Below are positions 23,836-32,520 of a stretch of DNA of 34,295 bases, one piece after another. The notes under the pieces are model-generated. The model was not told where the DNA came from and ran no database searches. It saw only the letters and a program-made list of their open reading frames with translations. The position numbers were made by a program, and so were the translations under genes. The DNA comes from a bacterium (GTDB lineage Bacteria > Bdellovibrionota > UBA1018). Location: assembly GCA_019751945.1 (NCBI GenBank), contig JAIEMT010000052.1:1-34295 (forward strand), written 5' to 3'. Every line of letters begins with the position of its first letter. Within the stretch, counting starts at the first letter, position 1.

Positions 23836-25132
23836 AACACTCTCCACTCCCGATTGGCTGTCTCACCTTCGTCAGGACGCTTGGTTTGCGTTTGAGAAGC
23901 AAGGGCTGCCCACGACTCGTTCGGAAGATTGGAAATACACTTCCCTTTCTTCTCTAAAGGAGTTTGATTTCCGCGCGACAGACGCTCCTCGGTATTCTTG
24001 GCCCGACCCCGTGATTACTCAGGTGAAGTCGGCGCTCAAAGAACGCAGCATGGACGGGCAGCATAAGGAAATACGCCTGGTATTCATCGATGGCGAATAC
24101 TGCGCCGCTCTTTCGGACACTGTTTTGGCCACTCCGGCTCAGAGTGGCGTAAAGGTATTATCGTTAGGCCAGACCTTGAAAGATTTACCTCAGGGCTTGC
24201 AAAAGCCTCTCGAGACTTTTCATTCTCAGAGCGAAGACGGAGTGAAGTTTTTAAACACGGCCTGCTTCAAAGATGGGGCTGTGTTGAGAGTTTCTCCCAA
24301 TCAGAGTGTGAGTTCTCCGATTCATTTTGTTTTTGTTCGCACTGCAGATACGGCGAAGAGCGCTTACTATCGCAATCTCATTTCGGTGGAAAAGGGTGCC
24401 AAAGCTCAGGTGGTTGAAACCTATTTAGGATTGGACAGCCGTGCTTCTCAGCAGGTCACGAACTCCGTTACCCAAGTGAGTTTAGAAGAAAGTGCGAATC
24501 TGGAATTGATTCGAATTCAGTTGGAAGCTCCTTCGGGTTGTTTCTTGGGAGACCTTCGGGTGAACCAGGAGAAGAATAGTGAGTTTACAGGTCACTGGGT
24601 TTCGCTAGGCGCGAGTTTAGCCCGAAATGAAACGCGAGTAGAATTTCAGGGTGAGGGATCGACGGCGAGTTTGAACGGACTCTACTTTGGAAAAGAGAAG
24701 CAGCACACCGACAGTTTCGTGCTGATTCATCACGCGTCCCCTCACTGTAACAGCCACCAGAAGTATAAAGGGGTTCTCGATGGCAGTGCTCTAGGGGTGT
24801 TCTCGGGGAAAATTGAGGTCGCACTCGATGCTCAGAAGTCGAATGCCACGCAGGTCAACAGAAACCTTCTTCTTTCCAAACAGGCTCAGGCATACACCCG
24901 ACCCCAACTCCAGATTCATGCCGACGACGTGAAGTGTTCGCACGGAGCTACGGTGGGGCAGTTAGACGACCAGGCCCTGTTTTATTTGCGCTCTCGCGGA
25001 ATTTCGAAGGACGACTCTCGCCGACTCTTAACCGAGGCCTTTGCTGGCGAAGTTTTAGACCAGTTGAAGAATGATACTTTGAAAGCTCAGATTAAGATCG
25101 ACTTCGCGGCCAGACTCGGGAGGGTGTCATGA
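23828..25132 (+). CDS. sufD: SufD, Fe-S scaffold subunit
   Basis: The 434-residue protein is a SufB paralogue with the beta-helix core and the C-terminal helices that bind SufC. His372 in KCSHGATVG corresponds to the functionally important His360 of E. coli SufD. The divergent N-terminus starts with an RSEDWKYTSL segment typical of SufD. It overlaps sufC by eight bases and sufS by four. Confidence 0.96.
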   Translation: MGKTLSTPDWLSHLRQDAWFAFEKQGLPTTRSEDWKYTSLSSLKEFDFRATDAPRYSWPDPVITQVKSALKERSMDGQHKEIRLVFIDGEYCAALSDTVLATPAQSGVKVLSLGQTLKDLPQGLQKPLETFHSQSEDGVKFLNTACFKDGAVLRVSPNQSVSSPIHFVFVRTADTAKSAYYRNLISVEKGAKAQVVETYLGLDSRASQQVTNSVTQVSLEESANLELIRIQLEAPSGCFLGDLRVNQEKNSEFTGHWVSLGASLARNETRVEFQGEGSTASLNGLYFGKEKQHTDSFVLIHHASPHCNSHQKYKGVLDGSALGVFSGKIEVALDAQKSNATQVNRNLLLSKQAQAYTRPQLQIHADDVKCSHGATVGQLDDQALFYLRSRGISKDDSRRLLTEAFAGEVLDQLKNDTLKAQIKIDFAARLGRVS

Positions 25133-26376
25133 GCATTCACCCGAATATAAAAAAAATTCGCGCTGACTTTCCCATTTTAGAAACCTCTGTACGGGGCAAA
25201 CCCCTCATTTATTTGGATAACGCGGCAACCACTCAGAAGCCTCGTCAGGTGATTGAGCGGATTCAAAAATATTACCAAGAAGAGAACGCGAACATTCATC
25301 GCGGAGTGCACTATCTTTCCGAAAGAGCGACCATTGCCTATGAGAACACTCGGAAGAAGGTTCAAAAGTTTATCGGGGCAGAGAGCCCGAAGGAAATTGT
25401 TTTCACTCGAGGCACTACCGAGGGAATCAACCTCGTGGCTCAAACCTTTGGTCGGTTAAGGGTCAAAGCTGGTGATCAGATCTTGATTTCGGAGATGGAA
25501 CATCATTCGAACATTGTGCCCTGGCAGCTGCTCTGCGAGCAGGTGGGCGCCACTCTTAACGTCATTCCCTTCGATTTTAAAGGTGAGCTCATGGAGGCAG
25601 AGTTCGATCGGCAGATTGAACGCTACGCTGAGAATATTAAGCTGATTGCACTCACTCATGTTTCAAACGCCCTGGGGACGATTAATCCCGTAGAGCGCTT
25701 GATTCAAAAGGCCCATGCTGAAGAAATTCCTGTTCTCCTCGACGGCGCTCAGGCAGTCCCGCACTTGCCAGTGGATGTGAAAAAGCTGGATTGTGATTTC
25801 TATGTTTTCTCTGCTCATAAGATTTACGGGCCGACGGGAGTGGGTGTTCTTTACGCTAAAAAGCAGTGGTTAGAAGAGATGCCTCCCTACCAAGGTGGCG
25901 GTGACATGATTAGTTCCGTGACCTTCAAAAAGACGACATATAATGAAGTGCCCTATAAGTTTGAAGCAGGCACGCCGAATATCGAAGGGGTCATCGCACT
26001 AGAAGCTGCCCTGGACTATGTCTCGAGCCTAGGTTTGGAAAAGATTGCCGCTCATGAAATGGCTCTCCTGAAGCAGTTAGAACAAGCCGTTCAAGCAGAT
26101 GCAAAATTGAAAGAATTTGTTCGCCCAGTTGGGACTGCGAAAGAGAAGGCGGCAGTTTACTCTTTTACCCTGGGCGATATCCATCCGCACGATGCGGGAA
26201 CCATTTTAGACCGAATGGGCATTGCCGTTCGTGGCGGTCACCACTGCGCACAACCTGTGATGGACCATTTTGGAATTCCCGGCACTTTACGTGCCTCCTT
26301 TGCTGTGTACAACACCCCGGAAGAAGTCAACGCTCTGGTCACAGGGCTTCATCAAGTGCTGGAGGTATTCAAATGA
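25129..26376 (+). CDS. sufS: SufS, cysteine desulfurase
   Basis: The 415-residue PLP enzyme removes sulfur from cysteine and passes it on as persulfide. The PLP lysine is Lys231 in SAHKIYGP, and the persulfide Cys is Cys373 in RGGHHCAQP, the group II pattern. It overlaps both neighbours by ATGA. SufU downstream is its expected sulfur acceptor, since no sufE is present here. Confidence 0.97.
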   Translation: MSIHPNIKKIRADFPILETSVRGKPLIYLDNAATTQKPRQVIERIQKYYQEENANIHRGVHYLSERATIAYENTRKKVQKFIGAESPKEIVFTRGTTEGINLVAQTFGRLRVKAGDQILISEMEHHSNIVPWQLLCEQVGATLNVIPFDFKGELMEAEFDRQIERYAENIKLIALTHVSNALGTINPVERLIQKAHAEEIPVLLDGAQAVPHLPVDVKKLDCDFYVFSAHKIYGPTGVGVLYAKKQWLEEMPPYQGGGDMISSVTFKKTTYNEVPYKFEAGTPNIEGVIALEAALDYVSSLGLEKIAAHEMALLKQLEQAVQADAKLKEFVRPVGTAKEKAAVYSFTLGDIHPHDAGTILDRMGIAVRGGHHCAQPVMDHFGIPGTLRASFAVYNTPEEVNALVTGLHQVLEVFK

Positions 26377-26885
26377 TTCAGGATGACCTCAAAGACCTTT
26401 ATCAAGAGATGATCGTCGATCATTCTCGCCACCCCCGAAACTGCCGTAAAATCGAACATCCTACTTGCGCGGCAGCTGGAAATAATCCGCTCTGCGGTGA
26501 TCAACTCACTCTGTATGTGCAGCTCGAGGGCGATCGAATCCGAGATTTGTCTTTTGAGGGAAAGGGTTGCGCCATCTCGATGGCGTCTGCTTCGATGATG
26601 ACGGAGTATTTAAAGAATCGAACGAAGCAAGAGGCCTTGAATCACTTTGAAAAGTTTCATCAGCTTGTTACGGAAGACGGCTCTGCTTCAACTCTCAGTG
26701 ACAGTGATCTTGAGCTTCTCGGGAAGCTTCGGGTGTTCTCGGGCGTTTCGGAATTTCCGTCGCGGGTGAAGTGCGCGAGCTTGGCATGGCATACCTTGGT
26801 GAATGCCCTTCGTGGCAATGGCGAGATTGCGACGACTGAATCTGGAACAGAGGTCGTTGCTTCGGGGCAGGGAGACCACTCATGA
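26373..26885 (+). CDS. sufU: SufU, zinc-dependent sulfur acceptor
   Basis: The 170-residue IscU-like protein has the conserved cysteines Cys41, Cys66 and Cys134 and Asp43 (NPLCGDQ, GKGCAIS, RVKCASL). The stretch between Cys66 and Cys134 is longer than in IscU, which is the mark of SufU. SufU binds zinc and takes persulfide from SufS instead of acting as a scaffold. The gene overlaps sufS and sufT by four bases each. Confidence 0.95.
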   Translation: MIQDDLKDLYQEMIVDHSRHPRNCRKIEHPTCAAAGNNPLCGDQLTLYVQLEGDRIRDLSFEGKGCAISMASASMMTEYLKNRTKQEALNHFEKFHQLVTEDGSASTLSDSDLELLGKLRVFSGVSEFPSRVKCASLAWHTLVNALRGNGEIATTESGTEVVASGQGDHS

Positions 26886-27451
26886 ATCTGGATCGAGAAG
26901 TTTTAAAACTCAATCGCGATGTTGTCGGGATTCAGATTCCTAGCGGCACCAGCGGGATGCTTGCCAGCGGGACTGAAGTCGTCTTGATGCAAAAGCTGGG
27001 TGGAAACTTCACGGTCTACACTCACGAAGGCATGATGTATCGCATCGATGCCAAAGATGCGGATGCGCTCAATTCTGGAGCGGGAAAAGATTCGGCAGCA
27101 GTTCCTTCAGATAAGAATGGTGCAACCTCCATGAATAAGACCATGGAAGAGCGCGTTTGGGATGAGCTTCGAAGCTGCTACGATCCTGAAATTCCAGTTA
27201 ACATTGTCGAGCTCGGTTTGATTTACCAATGCAAGTTGGAGCAGAATGCGGATGGGACTTACCGCGCGGATGTTCAAATGACCCTAACTGCTCCGGGTTG
27301 CGGAATGGGCGATGTATTGAAATCCGATGTGCTTACAAAGCTTAGAAATCTTCCCGGCATGGCTTCAGTGAACGTCGACATGGTTTTTGATCCGGCTTGG
27401 GATCAGAGTAAGATGTCTGAGGCGGCGAAGCTTCAGCTAGGATTGATGTAA
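26882..27451 (+). CDS. sufT: SufT, MIP18/DUF59 Fe-S maturation factor
   Basis: The 189-residue protein has an N-terminal extension of about 80 residues, typical of the long SufT type, and a C-terminal MIP18/DUF59 domain (VWDELRSCYDPEIPVNIVELG, given in part: RSCYDPEIPVNIVE). The conserved TAPGCGMGD with its Cys lies in that domain. SufT aids maturation or transfer of clusters, as shown in Staphylococcus aureus. It is the last SUF gene, and its 3' end overlaps the convergent dehydrogenase gene by 15 bases. Confidence 0.93.
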   Translation: MNLDREVLKLNRDVVGIQIPSGTSGMLASGTEVVLMQKLGGNFTVYTHEGMMYRIDAKDADALNSGAGKDSAAVPSDKNGATSMNKTMEERVWDELRSCYDPEIPVNIVELGLIYQCKLEQNADGTYRADVQMTLTAPGCGMGDVLKSDVLTKLRNLPGMASVNVDMVFDPAWDQSKMSEAAKLQLGLM

Positions 27452-27464
27452 AGCTGCGGCTTCG
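27426..27464. terminator. Hairpin across the sufT/SDR convergent stops
   Basis: The stem is 13 positions long: CGAAGC and AGCT on one side pair with AGCT and GCTTCG on the other, with one mismatch and one G-T pair in between. The 13-base loop contains the sufT stop codon, and the stem includes coding bases of both genes. There is no U-tract on either side, so efficiency as a bidirectional terminator is uncertain. Confidence 0.5.
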
Positions 27465-28231
27465 ACGCGCTTTCCATTGGCGATTTTAATCAAACGAGCT
27501 TGAACTTTTACGGGCAACACTTTCGTTAGTGCAGCAATCAGTTTGTTTTTGTAACCAGGCAGAATGAGTAGCTGTCCCCGCTGCATTCCGCGGTAACCGA
27601 TATCTGCCACTGTCGCGGCATCCATAAACATATTCTTTCGAAACGCATCGAGCCCTTGCACGCCCGCCACTTGATTAAACTCTGTTACCGTCGGACCAGG
27701 ATAGAGTCCCGAGATCGTCACACCCGTTCCAGCCAACTCTTCTGAAAGCGCTACGGTGTGAGAGTGTACAAACGCCTTGGTGGCGTAATAGACGGACATG
27801 TAAGCTCCTGGAACAAATGCGGCAATGGATGCCACATTCAAGATGCGACCGTCGCCTTTAGCAATCATCCCGGGGACGAGAGCGCGAGTGAGATGAACGA
27901 GAGCGGAGATGTTGAGTTCAATCATCTCGAGGTTTTTTTCTAAGTTCGTTTGGGCAAAGCGTCCGGCGATTCCAAAACCGGCATTGTTGATTAAGGTGTC
28001 CACTCCTTCAGTCTTGGAAAACTCGATGAGCTTTTCCCGGTCCTGGATGTTGGTCAAATCAGCCTTAAAAAATTTTACCGGAACAGAATATTTTTGAGTC
28101 AGCTTCGTGGCTAAGAACTCGAGCTTCTCTTCGCGACGAGCCACCAGGATCAACGAGTGGCCGTCGGCGGCCATGATCTTGGCTAGTTCTTCGCCAATTC
28201 CGCTCGAGGCTCCGGTGATAAGTGCCTTCAT
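27437..28231 (-). CDS. Short-chain dehydrogenase/reductase
   Basis: The 264-residue protein has the classical SDR features: the cofactor motif GASSGIG at 7-13, NNAG at 82-85, and the catalytic Ser135, Tyr148 and Lys152. The Arg-Arg after strand 2 (LVARREEKL) favours NADPH. It resembles the YqjQ/DltE-type group of SDRs that act on lipid or alcohol substrates. Substrate unknown. It overlaps the upstream secreted-protein gene by four bases (ATGA). Confidence 0.92.
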   Translation of the reverse strand: MKALITGASSGIGEELAKIMAADGHSLILVARREEKLEFLATKLTQKYSVPVKFFKADLTNIQDREKLIEFSKTEGVDTLINNAGFGIAGRFAQTNLEKNLEMIELNISALVHLTRALVPGMIAKGDGRILNVASIAAFVPGAYMSVYYATKAFVHSHTVALSEELAGTGVTISGLYPGPTVTEFNQVAGVQGLDAFRKNMFMDAATVADIGYRGMQRGQLLILPGYKNKLIAALTKVLPVKVQARLIKIANGKRVEAAALHQS

Positions 28232-28866
28232 TTGAAAATTCTAGAATTCTCGTTGCAGTATCTCTCAACCACAGTTTCGAAGTCGGGCTTCGACGGGAAG
28301 TAGCCGAAGTTGTATTCGTAGGTTCTCTCGGGCATGGCTAGGTTCACTACGGCGTTCAGGACTCGGCTTGCTTTTTCAATCGGATTCATGAGCTTCCACA
28401 TCGATGTGCTCAAGGAAATTTCATTCGACTCGTGTCGATTGAAAGTCGCTTCTTTGGTGATGTTGATGTTTCTAAACATATTCGTGTCTTGCGGTTGATT
28501 AAAGTAACCGCGCTTAACCGCATCAAAGAACAGATATCGTTCACGATCGACTTCGTAGGAGTTTCGATCACGCGTTTCAACGAAAACTTCTTCTTTCGGA
28601 ATGATTCGCATTTTCGTGCGCGCTTCTTCCGCTACGAAGACGCGGCTCGAAATCAGCGACATTTCATGTGGATAAAATTTGCCGTAATTGCCTTTTCTCA
28701 CCTCCTCGAGTGGGCAAGAAAAGAGGGAGACGGTGTAGTTCCAAAATTCTTCAACGAACGGATCGGCGTAACTTCCAATGACGCTTCCGCCACCTTCACC
28801 GGCACGTCCGACGGTAGCCGAAGTCATCAAAGCGAGAAGAAGAATCAGTTTGGAGAAGAGCTTCAT
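28228..28866 (-). CDS. Secreted protein of unknown function
   Basis: The 212-residue protein has a signal peptide (MKLFSKLILLLALMTSATVGRA-GE). The mature part contains GEGGGSVIGSY, two cysteines (SLFSCPLEE, ERYCNEN) and a charged, mainly helical central region. No family recognised. AAGGGG precedes the ATG at proper spacing, and a promoter lies just upstream. It is co-transcribed with the SDR gene, and its role is unclear. Confidence 0.72.
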   Translation of the reverse strand: MKLFSKLILLLALMTSATVGRAGEGGGSVIGSYADPFVEEFWNYTVSLFSCPLEEVRKGNYGKFYPHEMSLISSRVFVAEEARTKMRIIPKEEVFVETRDRNSYEVDRERYLFFDAVKRGYFNQPQDTNMFRNINITKEATFNRHESNEISLSTSMWKLMNPIEKASRVLNAVVNLAMPERTYEYNFGYFPSKPDFETVVERYCNENSRIFK

Positions 28867-28899
28867 GGGTCCCCTTATTCACACATTCACTGCTCCGCG

Positions 28900-28928
28900 C
28901 TTTTACAAGGGCGCTGTAGGTGCGTCAA
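28900..28928 (-). promoter_or_regulatory. Candidate promoter of the secreted protein-SDR pair
   Basis: On the minus strand TTGACG (28928-28923) and TAAAAG (28905-28900) are 17 bases apart, and transcription would start near 28893, 27 bases before the ATG at 28866. Confidence 0.55.
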
Positions 28929-28974
28929 TGGAAATTAGGGCATTTTTTGAGATGAGGTGGGGGACGAACTGATT

Positions 28975-29706
28975 TTAACTTCTTGGAATAAAAGAAGAAA
29001 ATCTGTCAGTTGAAGGAGTGTGAAGGAGGGCGTCCAAACATTCCGGTACCAGGGACTCGATTTCTATCCCGTAACCATTGGGTAAATCCGAACGAGAGGC
29101 GTTTCTCATCCACCGAACCCATCCGGTGCCCTCTAAAACCGACAGGGGCCCCTTCTCAAACTCGATGTGAAACTGAAGTTCCCGCCCTGGCAGGAGAGTG
29201 GGACTGGCATATCGAAGGAAGAAACCTCCCTTGCCTAACGAAAAACCGGCTGTCGGAGTGGCCTCTTCGAGTTTCAGTCGCAGCTCGACTGGCTTACGTG
29301 CTTGAGGACTCGGCCAGCGTTTCTTAGCCGGCCCCAGGGCCCGCTCCACAGCTTGAACCAAGGATTTGTGGTCGAAGGGTTTTTGAAAAAGCGCATCCAT
29401 TTGAGTGGCAAAGAGTTCATCAGAATTCACTGCCGAGTTTCCCGACACAAAAATGAAAAAGGGCTTCTTCGTTCTAGAAAGGGCAAACTGGCCCCTGATT
29501 AAATCAATCCCATTGCCGTCGGACATATAGAGGTCCGAAATAATCCCGTCGACTTCTTGAACTCGAAGGAGAGCCAGGGCAGCATTGCCGCTCTGCGCTT
29601 GTAAGGTTTGGTAGCCGGCAAGCCGGAGGTCCTCGCAAAAAATCTCCCTCAGATCCGGGTCATCGTCGACAACCAGTATCGTCTTGGTTGAATTGTTCGC
29701 CATCAT
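28975..29706 (-). CDS. Response regulator with receiver and PilZ-like domains
   Basis: The 243-residue protein has a receiver domain (residues 8-125) with intact acidic pocket Asp14-16, phospho-acceptor Asp58, Ser88 and Lys109. From about 137 to 225 it resembles PilZ: GFSLGKGGFFL, a run of strands, then GWVRWMR and NGYGIEIESL. The canonical c-di-GMP motifs RxxxR and [DN]xSxxG are degenerate (Arg137/Arg143 and GxSxxG), so ligand binding is doubtful. Phosphorylation may steer a protein-protein contact in the second-messenger network. GGAG lies seven bases upstream of the start. The start codon is only 20 bases from the divergent methyltransferase start. Confidence 0.85.
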   Translation of the reverse strand: MMANNSTKTILVVDDDPDLREIFCEDLRLAGYQTLQAQSGNAALALLRVQEVDGIISDLYMSDGNGIDLIRGQFALSRTKKPFFIFVSGNSAVNSDELFATQMDALFQKPFDHKSLVQAVERALGPAKKRWPSPQARKPVELRLKLEEATPTAGFSLGKGGFFLRYASPTLLPGRELQFHIEFEKGPLSVLEGTGWVRWMRNASRSDLPNGYGIEIESLVPECLDALLHTPSTDRFSSFIPRS

Positions 29707-29726
29707 GTATATGCTCCATAGTACAC

Positions 29727-30776
29727 ATGCTAGAAAACGTCATTGATAAAGCTGTTTCTACAATTACCCGGGTTCGCAGTCTAGGCTTCTCTGCCGAGGC
29801 GCTGCTTCTCAATTCTGTGCTTAAAATGCTGGGACACAAGGAAGGATCCGGTTATGAAAAATTGAGCATCGAAGAATTCAAGTATGTTCGCGACTCCGTG
29901 TTGGAACTTTTTGATCGCGATGCTCAAGCCATTCGAAAGGGATTCATTCCCTATAAAGTTTTAATTCCAGAATCTCCGGTTTCTCATTTTCTTCGTCTGC
30001 CCCGATTGTTGTTAGAGGGAATGGAAATGGGCAAGCGAAAGAAAAAAGGTCAGACCACTCAGTTTGATTCCAAGGCCCAAGAGTTTTTGGATGAAGTGCC
30101 GAAGTACTATCAACGAAATTTTCATTTCCAAGACAGCGGTTATCTGTCGGATAAGTCTGCTCGTTTTTACGATCATCAAGTCGAACTTCTTTTTCGAGGA
30201 GCGGCTGATGCGATGCGCCGCCTGATGCTGCCTCGGTTGCATCAGCGTTTTGCGAGTTTGGATGAAGGAAAAGGACTTCAGCTTTTAGAGTTGGGCGCTG
30301 GAACAGGTCGCTCCACTCAGTTTGTGCGCTGGACACTGCCGCGCGCGAAGATGGTGGTCACCGATCTCAGCGAATTCTATTTGCGGGTTACTCAGGAAAA
30401 GCTTCGAAAAGAACGTCGTATTAGTTTTATGCAAACCGATGCGGCAAAGTTGCCGTTTCGTCCCGAGAGTTTTGACTGCGTCTTTTCGGTGTTCATGTTT
30501 CATGAAATGCCCGAGGCAGTGCGAGCAGAGGTGGTCGCAGAAGCATTGCGTGTGCTTCGTCCGGGCGGGTATTTTATTTGCGTGGATTCCTTACAGCTCG
30601 GCGACAACCCGGGCTTGGACCCGATTCTGAAACTTTTTCCGTCCGAGTTTCATGAACCGTTCTATCAGAACTACATCAACACTCCGGTGGAGAAAATTCT
30701 GGAAGCCGCAGGATTTCAAAACGTCGGCAGTGACAACGGCTTTGTGGCCAAAGTTTTCTGGGGAACTAAAAACTAA
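29727..30776 (+). CDS. Class I SAM-dependent methyltransferase
   Basis: I start at ATG 29727 (349 residues), because an in-frame extension further upstream is unlike protein and runs into the divergent gene. The catalytic domain is in the second half: motif I LLELGAGTGRS, acidic Asp after strand 2 (VVTDLSEF), DAAKLPF, motif EALRVLRPGGYF. The first 170 residues are helical and unlike common UbiE enzymes. This layout recalls methyltransferases of quinone or lipid type, but no substrate is evident. Its 3' end overlaps the convergent glycosyltransferase gene by 11 bases. Confidence 0.85.
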   Translation: MLENVIDKAVSTITRVRSLGFSAEALLLNSVLKMLGHKEGSGYEKLSIEEFKYVRDSVLELFDRDAQAIRKGFIPYKVLIPESPVSHFLRLPRLLLEGMEMGKRKKKGQTTQFDSKAQEFLDEVPKYYQRNFHFQDSGYLSDKSARFYDHQVELLFRGAADAMRRLMLPRLHQRFASLDEGKGLQLLELGAGTGRSTQFVRWTLPRAKMVVTDLSEFYLRVTQEKLRKERRISFMQTDAAKLPFRPESFDCVFSVFMFHEMPEAVRAEVVAEALRVLRPGGYFICVDSLQLGDNPGLDPILKLFPSEFHEPFYQNYINTPVEKILEAAGFQNVGSDNGFVAKVFWGTKN

Positions 30777-32448
30777 TCACGAAATAGTCGCGTTCTAAGA
30801 CGCTGAGATCTCTCTTGTCCCAAGCTTCTTGGTAGAGCGAGCGTCCTTGCGCATCTTTTCCCTGTAAGCGCCAGCGTTTCCAGGTGTGCACCCGGTACGA
30901 CGCCTTCGACGGGATCAGCGCTTTGACGTGCGTGAGTTGGTCTTGGCTATTCACTAAGATCCAATCGCGTCTTTTAATGGCGGCTTCCAAGGCGGGCATT
31001 TTGTTTGCCACTTCGACGGGCCGACGGAGCATGAAATTCAAATAACCCCACTCATTCCAGATCGTGGTGTCGAGATTGTAATAAGTTACTTTTACATCGG
31101 GACGGGATTTGAGAATGGCGCGGAGATCGTGCATTTCCCTTTCGCCGAGAGTGACTCCGAAAAACCCCAGACTGAAAAAAGAAAGGATCGCGCCGGCTAA
31201 AGTAGTGCCTAGTGTACTTTTTAAATCCAATTTCAAAATAACGGGAAGAATCCAGAGCAAGCCTGCAAAAAGGAATCCGCCTGCGGGAATCCAAAGAAAG
31301 ACTGCGGGGACCCAAACGGGGAGTGGCTGGAAGTGTGTGGCGATCGCGGCAAATAGAGCAGCGGCACAGAGAAAGAGCGAAGCTGTGAAAAAGTAGATCC
31401 AGCGCTCCAATCGGAGTGGAAGCGTGCCCCGACCTAGAAAGAAGCTGAGCCCTACGATTAAAAGGAGCGGGCCGATCACCGGTAGGTCATATATGTGACT
31501 GTGGTAGGGGTGAAAAACAAAAAACAAAACCGTGGGTAGAGCAAAGCTCAAAGGAAGCGCGAGCTGTTTCCAGGTCTGTCTGAGGCGAGTGAAACTGAGC
31601 CAAAGTAGGGGGCTCCACGGCAATGCTAACCAGGTGGTGACGGCCCAGAAGGACTCTAGCGGGTGTCCGCGTGAAACCTTTTCGACCGACTCGCGAATCC
31701 AATAGGTGCTGATAAAGTTCTCTCGGTCATGAATAAGCGCTGGAAGGTACCCCGCGATCCCTGCTGTGATTCCTAGAATCAAGGCCAACCACGCCTGCGG
31801 TTTTTTCAGGTGCGCTTTGAGGGAACCGCGAACCAGCCAATAGAGAAGGGTCGATGTGCCTAGTAGCACGCTGTGGAGTGGCGACTTCAACCAGCCGGCT
31901 AGACCAATTGAAATCCAAAGCGCGTAATGAGGCCAGCGCGCTTTGGGCTGATCCGCGCGATAGGCAAAGTACATGGCAAAAATGTAAAAACTGACGAGTT
32001 CCAATTCCATCTGGCTGGCAAACGTAAAACTGTACACTCCCAGCGTTGTTAGGAGGGCGATTCCTCCCCAGCGTGCAGCCATCTCCGCGTAGTCGGCGCT
32101 GATTTTTTGAACTTGAAGCAGGAGGAGGTGGGCAAAACTTACCGCCCCGAGAACTAACAAGAGTAAATTCATGTAGAGCGTGGCCCACATCGTGAGGCCA
32201 AAAACTTTCATTCCAGCGATCAAGAACAGGTAGTGAAGCGGTCCCTTGAAGTAATTGGGTTCGCCCCCCCAAGTTTGTAGAAACCAGTGCCCAGAGCGGA
32301 ACATCTCGAGTGCCTGGGCCACGTAGACCTTATCGTCACCCGCTACTCGCGCAAATCGAAACCCCAAAAAAGGACCGTAAATCACGAGCGCCATGACGAG
32401 AATCAGAAGACTCCAATGCAAGGGTTTGGTCCTGGGTGCGTGGGGCAT
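30766..32448 (-). CDS. ArnT/PMT-type membrane glycosyltransferase (GT39/GT83-like)
   Basis: The 560-residue protein has about 12 hydrophobic segments and a hydrophilic C-terminal domain of roughly 110 residues. The first periplasmic loop contains GDDKVYVAQAL, with the acidic residues that catalyse transfer in this GT-C fold, and then PNYFKGPLHYLFL, like the Lys/Pro-rich motif of ArnT. Such enzymes use a polyprenyl-phosphate sugar to modify lipid A or proteins on the periplasmic face. Which acceptor is modified is unknown. It is divergent from the lytic transglycosylase gene, with a 72-base gap. Confidence 0.85.
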   Translation of the reverse strand: MPHAPRTKPLHWSLLILVMALVIYGPFLGFRFARVAGDDKVYVAQALEMFRSGHWFLQTWGGEPNYFKGPLHYLFLIAGMKVFGLTMWATLYMNLLLLVLGAVSFAHLLLLQVQKISADYAEMAARWGGIALLTTLGVYSFTFASQMELELVSFYIFAMYFAYRADQPKARWPHYALWISIGLAGWLKSPLHSVLLGTSTLLYWLVRGSLKAHLKKPQAWLALILGITAGIAGYLPALIHDRENFISTYWIRESVEKVSRGHPLESFWAVTTWLALPWSPLLWLSFTRLRQTWKQLALPLSFALPTVLFFVFHPYHSHIYDLPVIGPLLLIVGLSFFLGRGTLPLRLERWIYFFTASLFLCAAALFAAIATHFQPLPVWVPAVFLWIPAGGFLFAGLLWILPVILKLDLKSTLGTTLAGAILSFFSLGFFGVTLGEREMHDLRAILKSRPDVKVTYYNLDTTIWNEWGYLNFMLRRPVEVANKMPALEAAIKRRDWILVNSQDQLTHVKALIPSKASYRVHTWKRWRLQGKDAQGRSLYQEAWDKRDLSVLERDYFVISF

Positions 32449-32520
32449 GTTGGTATTTTGACATTTGATTTTGAATCAGTCAGCTGCGAAAATTTAGTTT
32501 CGTTTGGGGGCGAACGTTTT

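Noticed and set aside
32287..32520. Longer N-terminus for the LysM transglycosylase
   Set aside because: The upstream in-frame extension overlaps the glycosyltransferase gene and hides the lipoprotein signal that begins at 32521.
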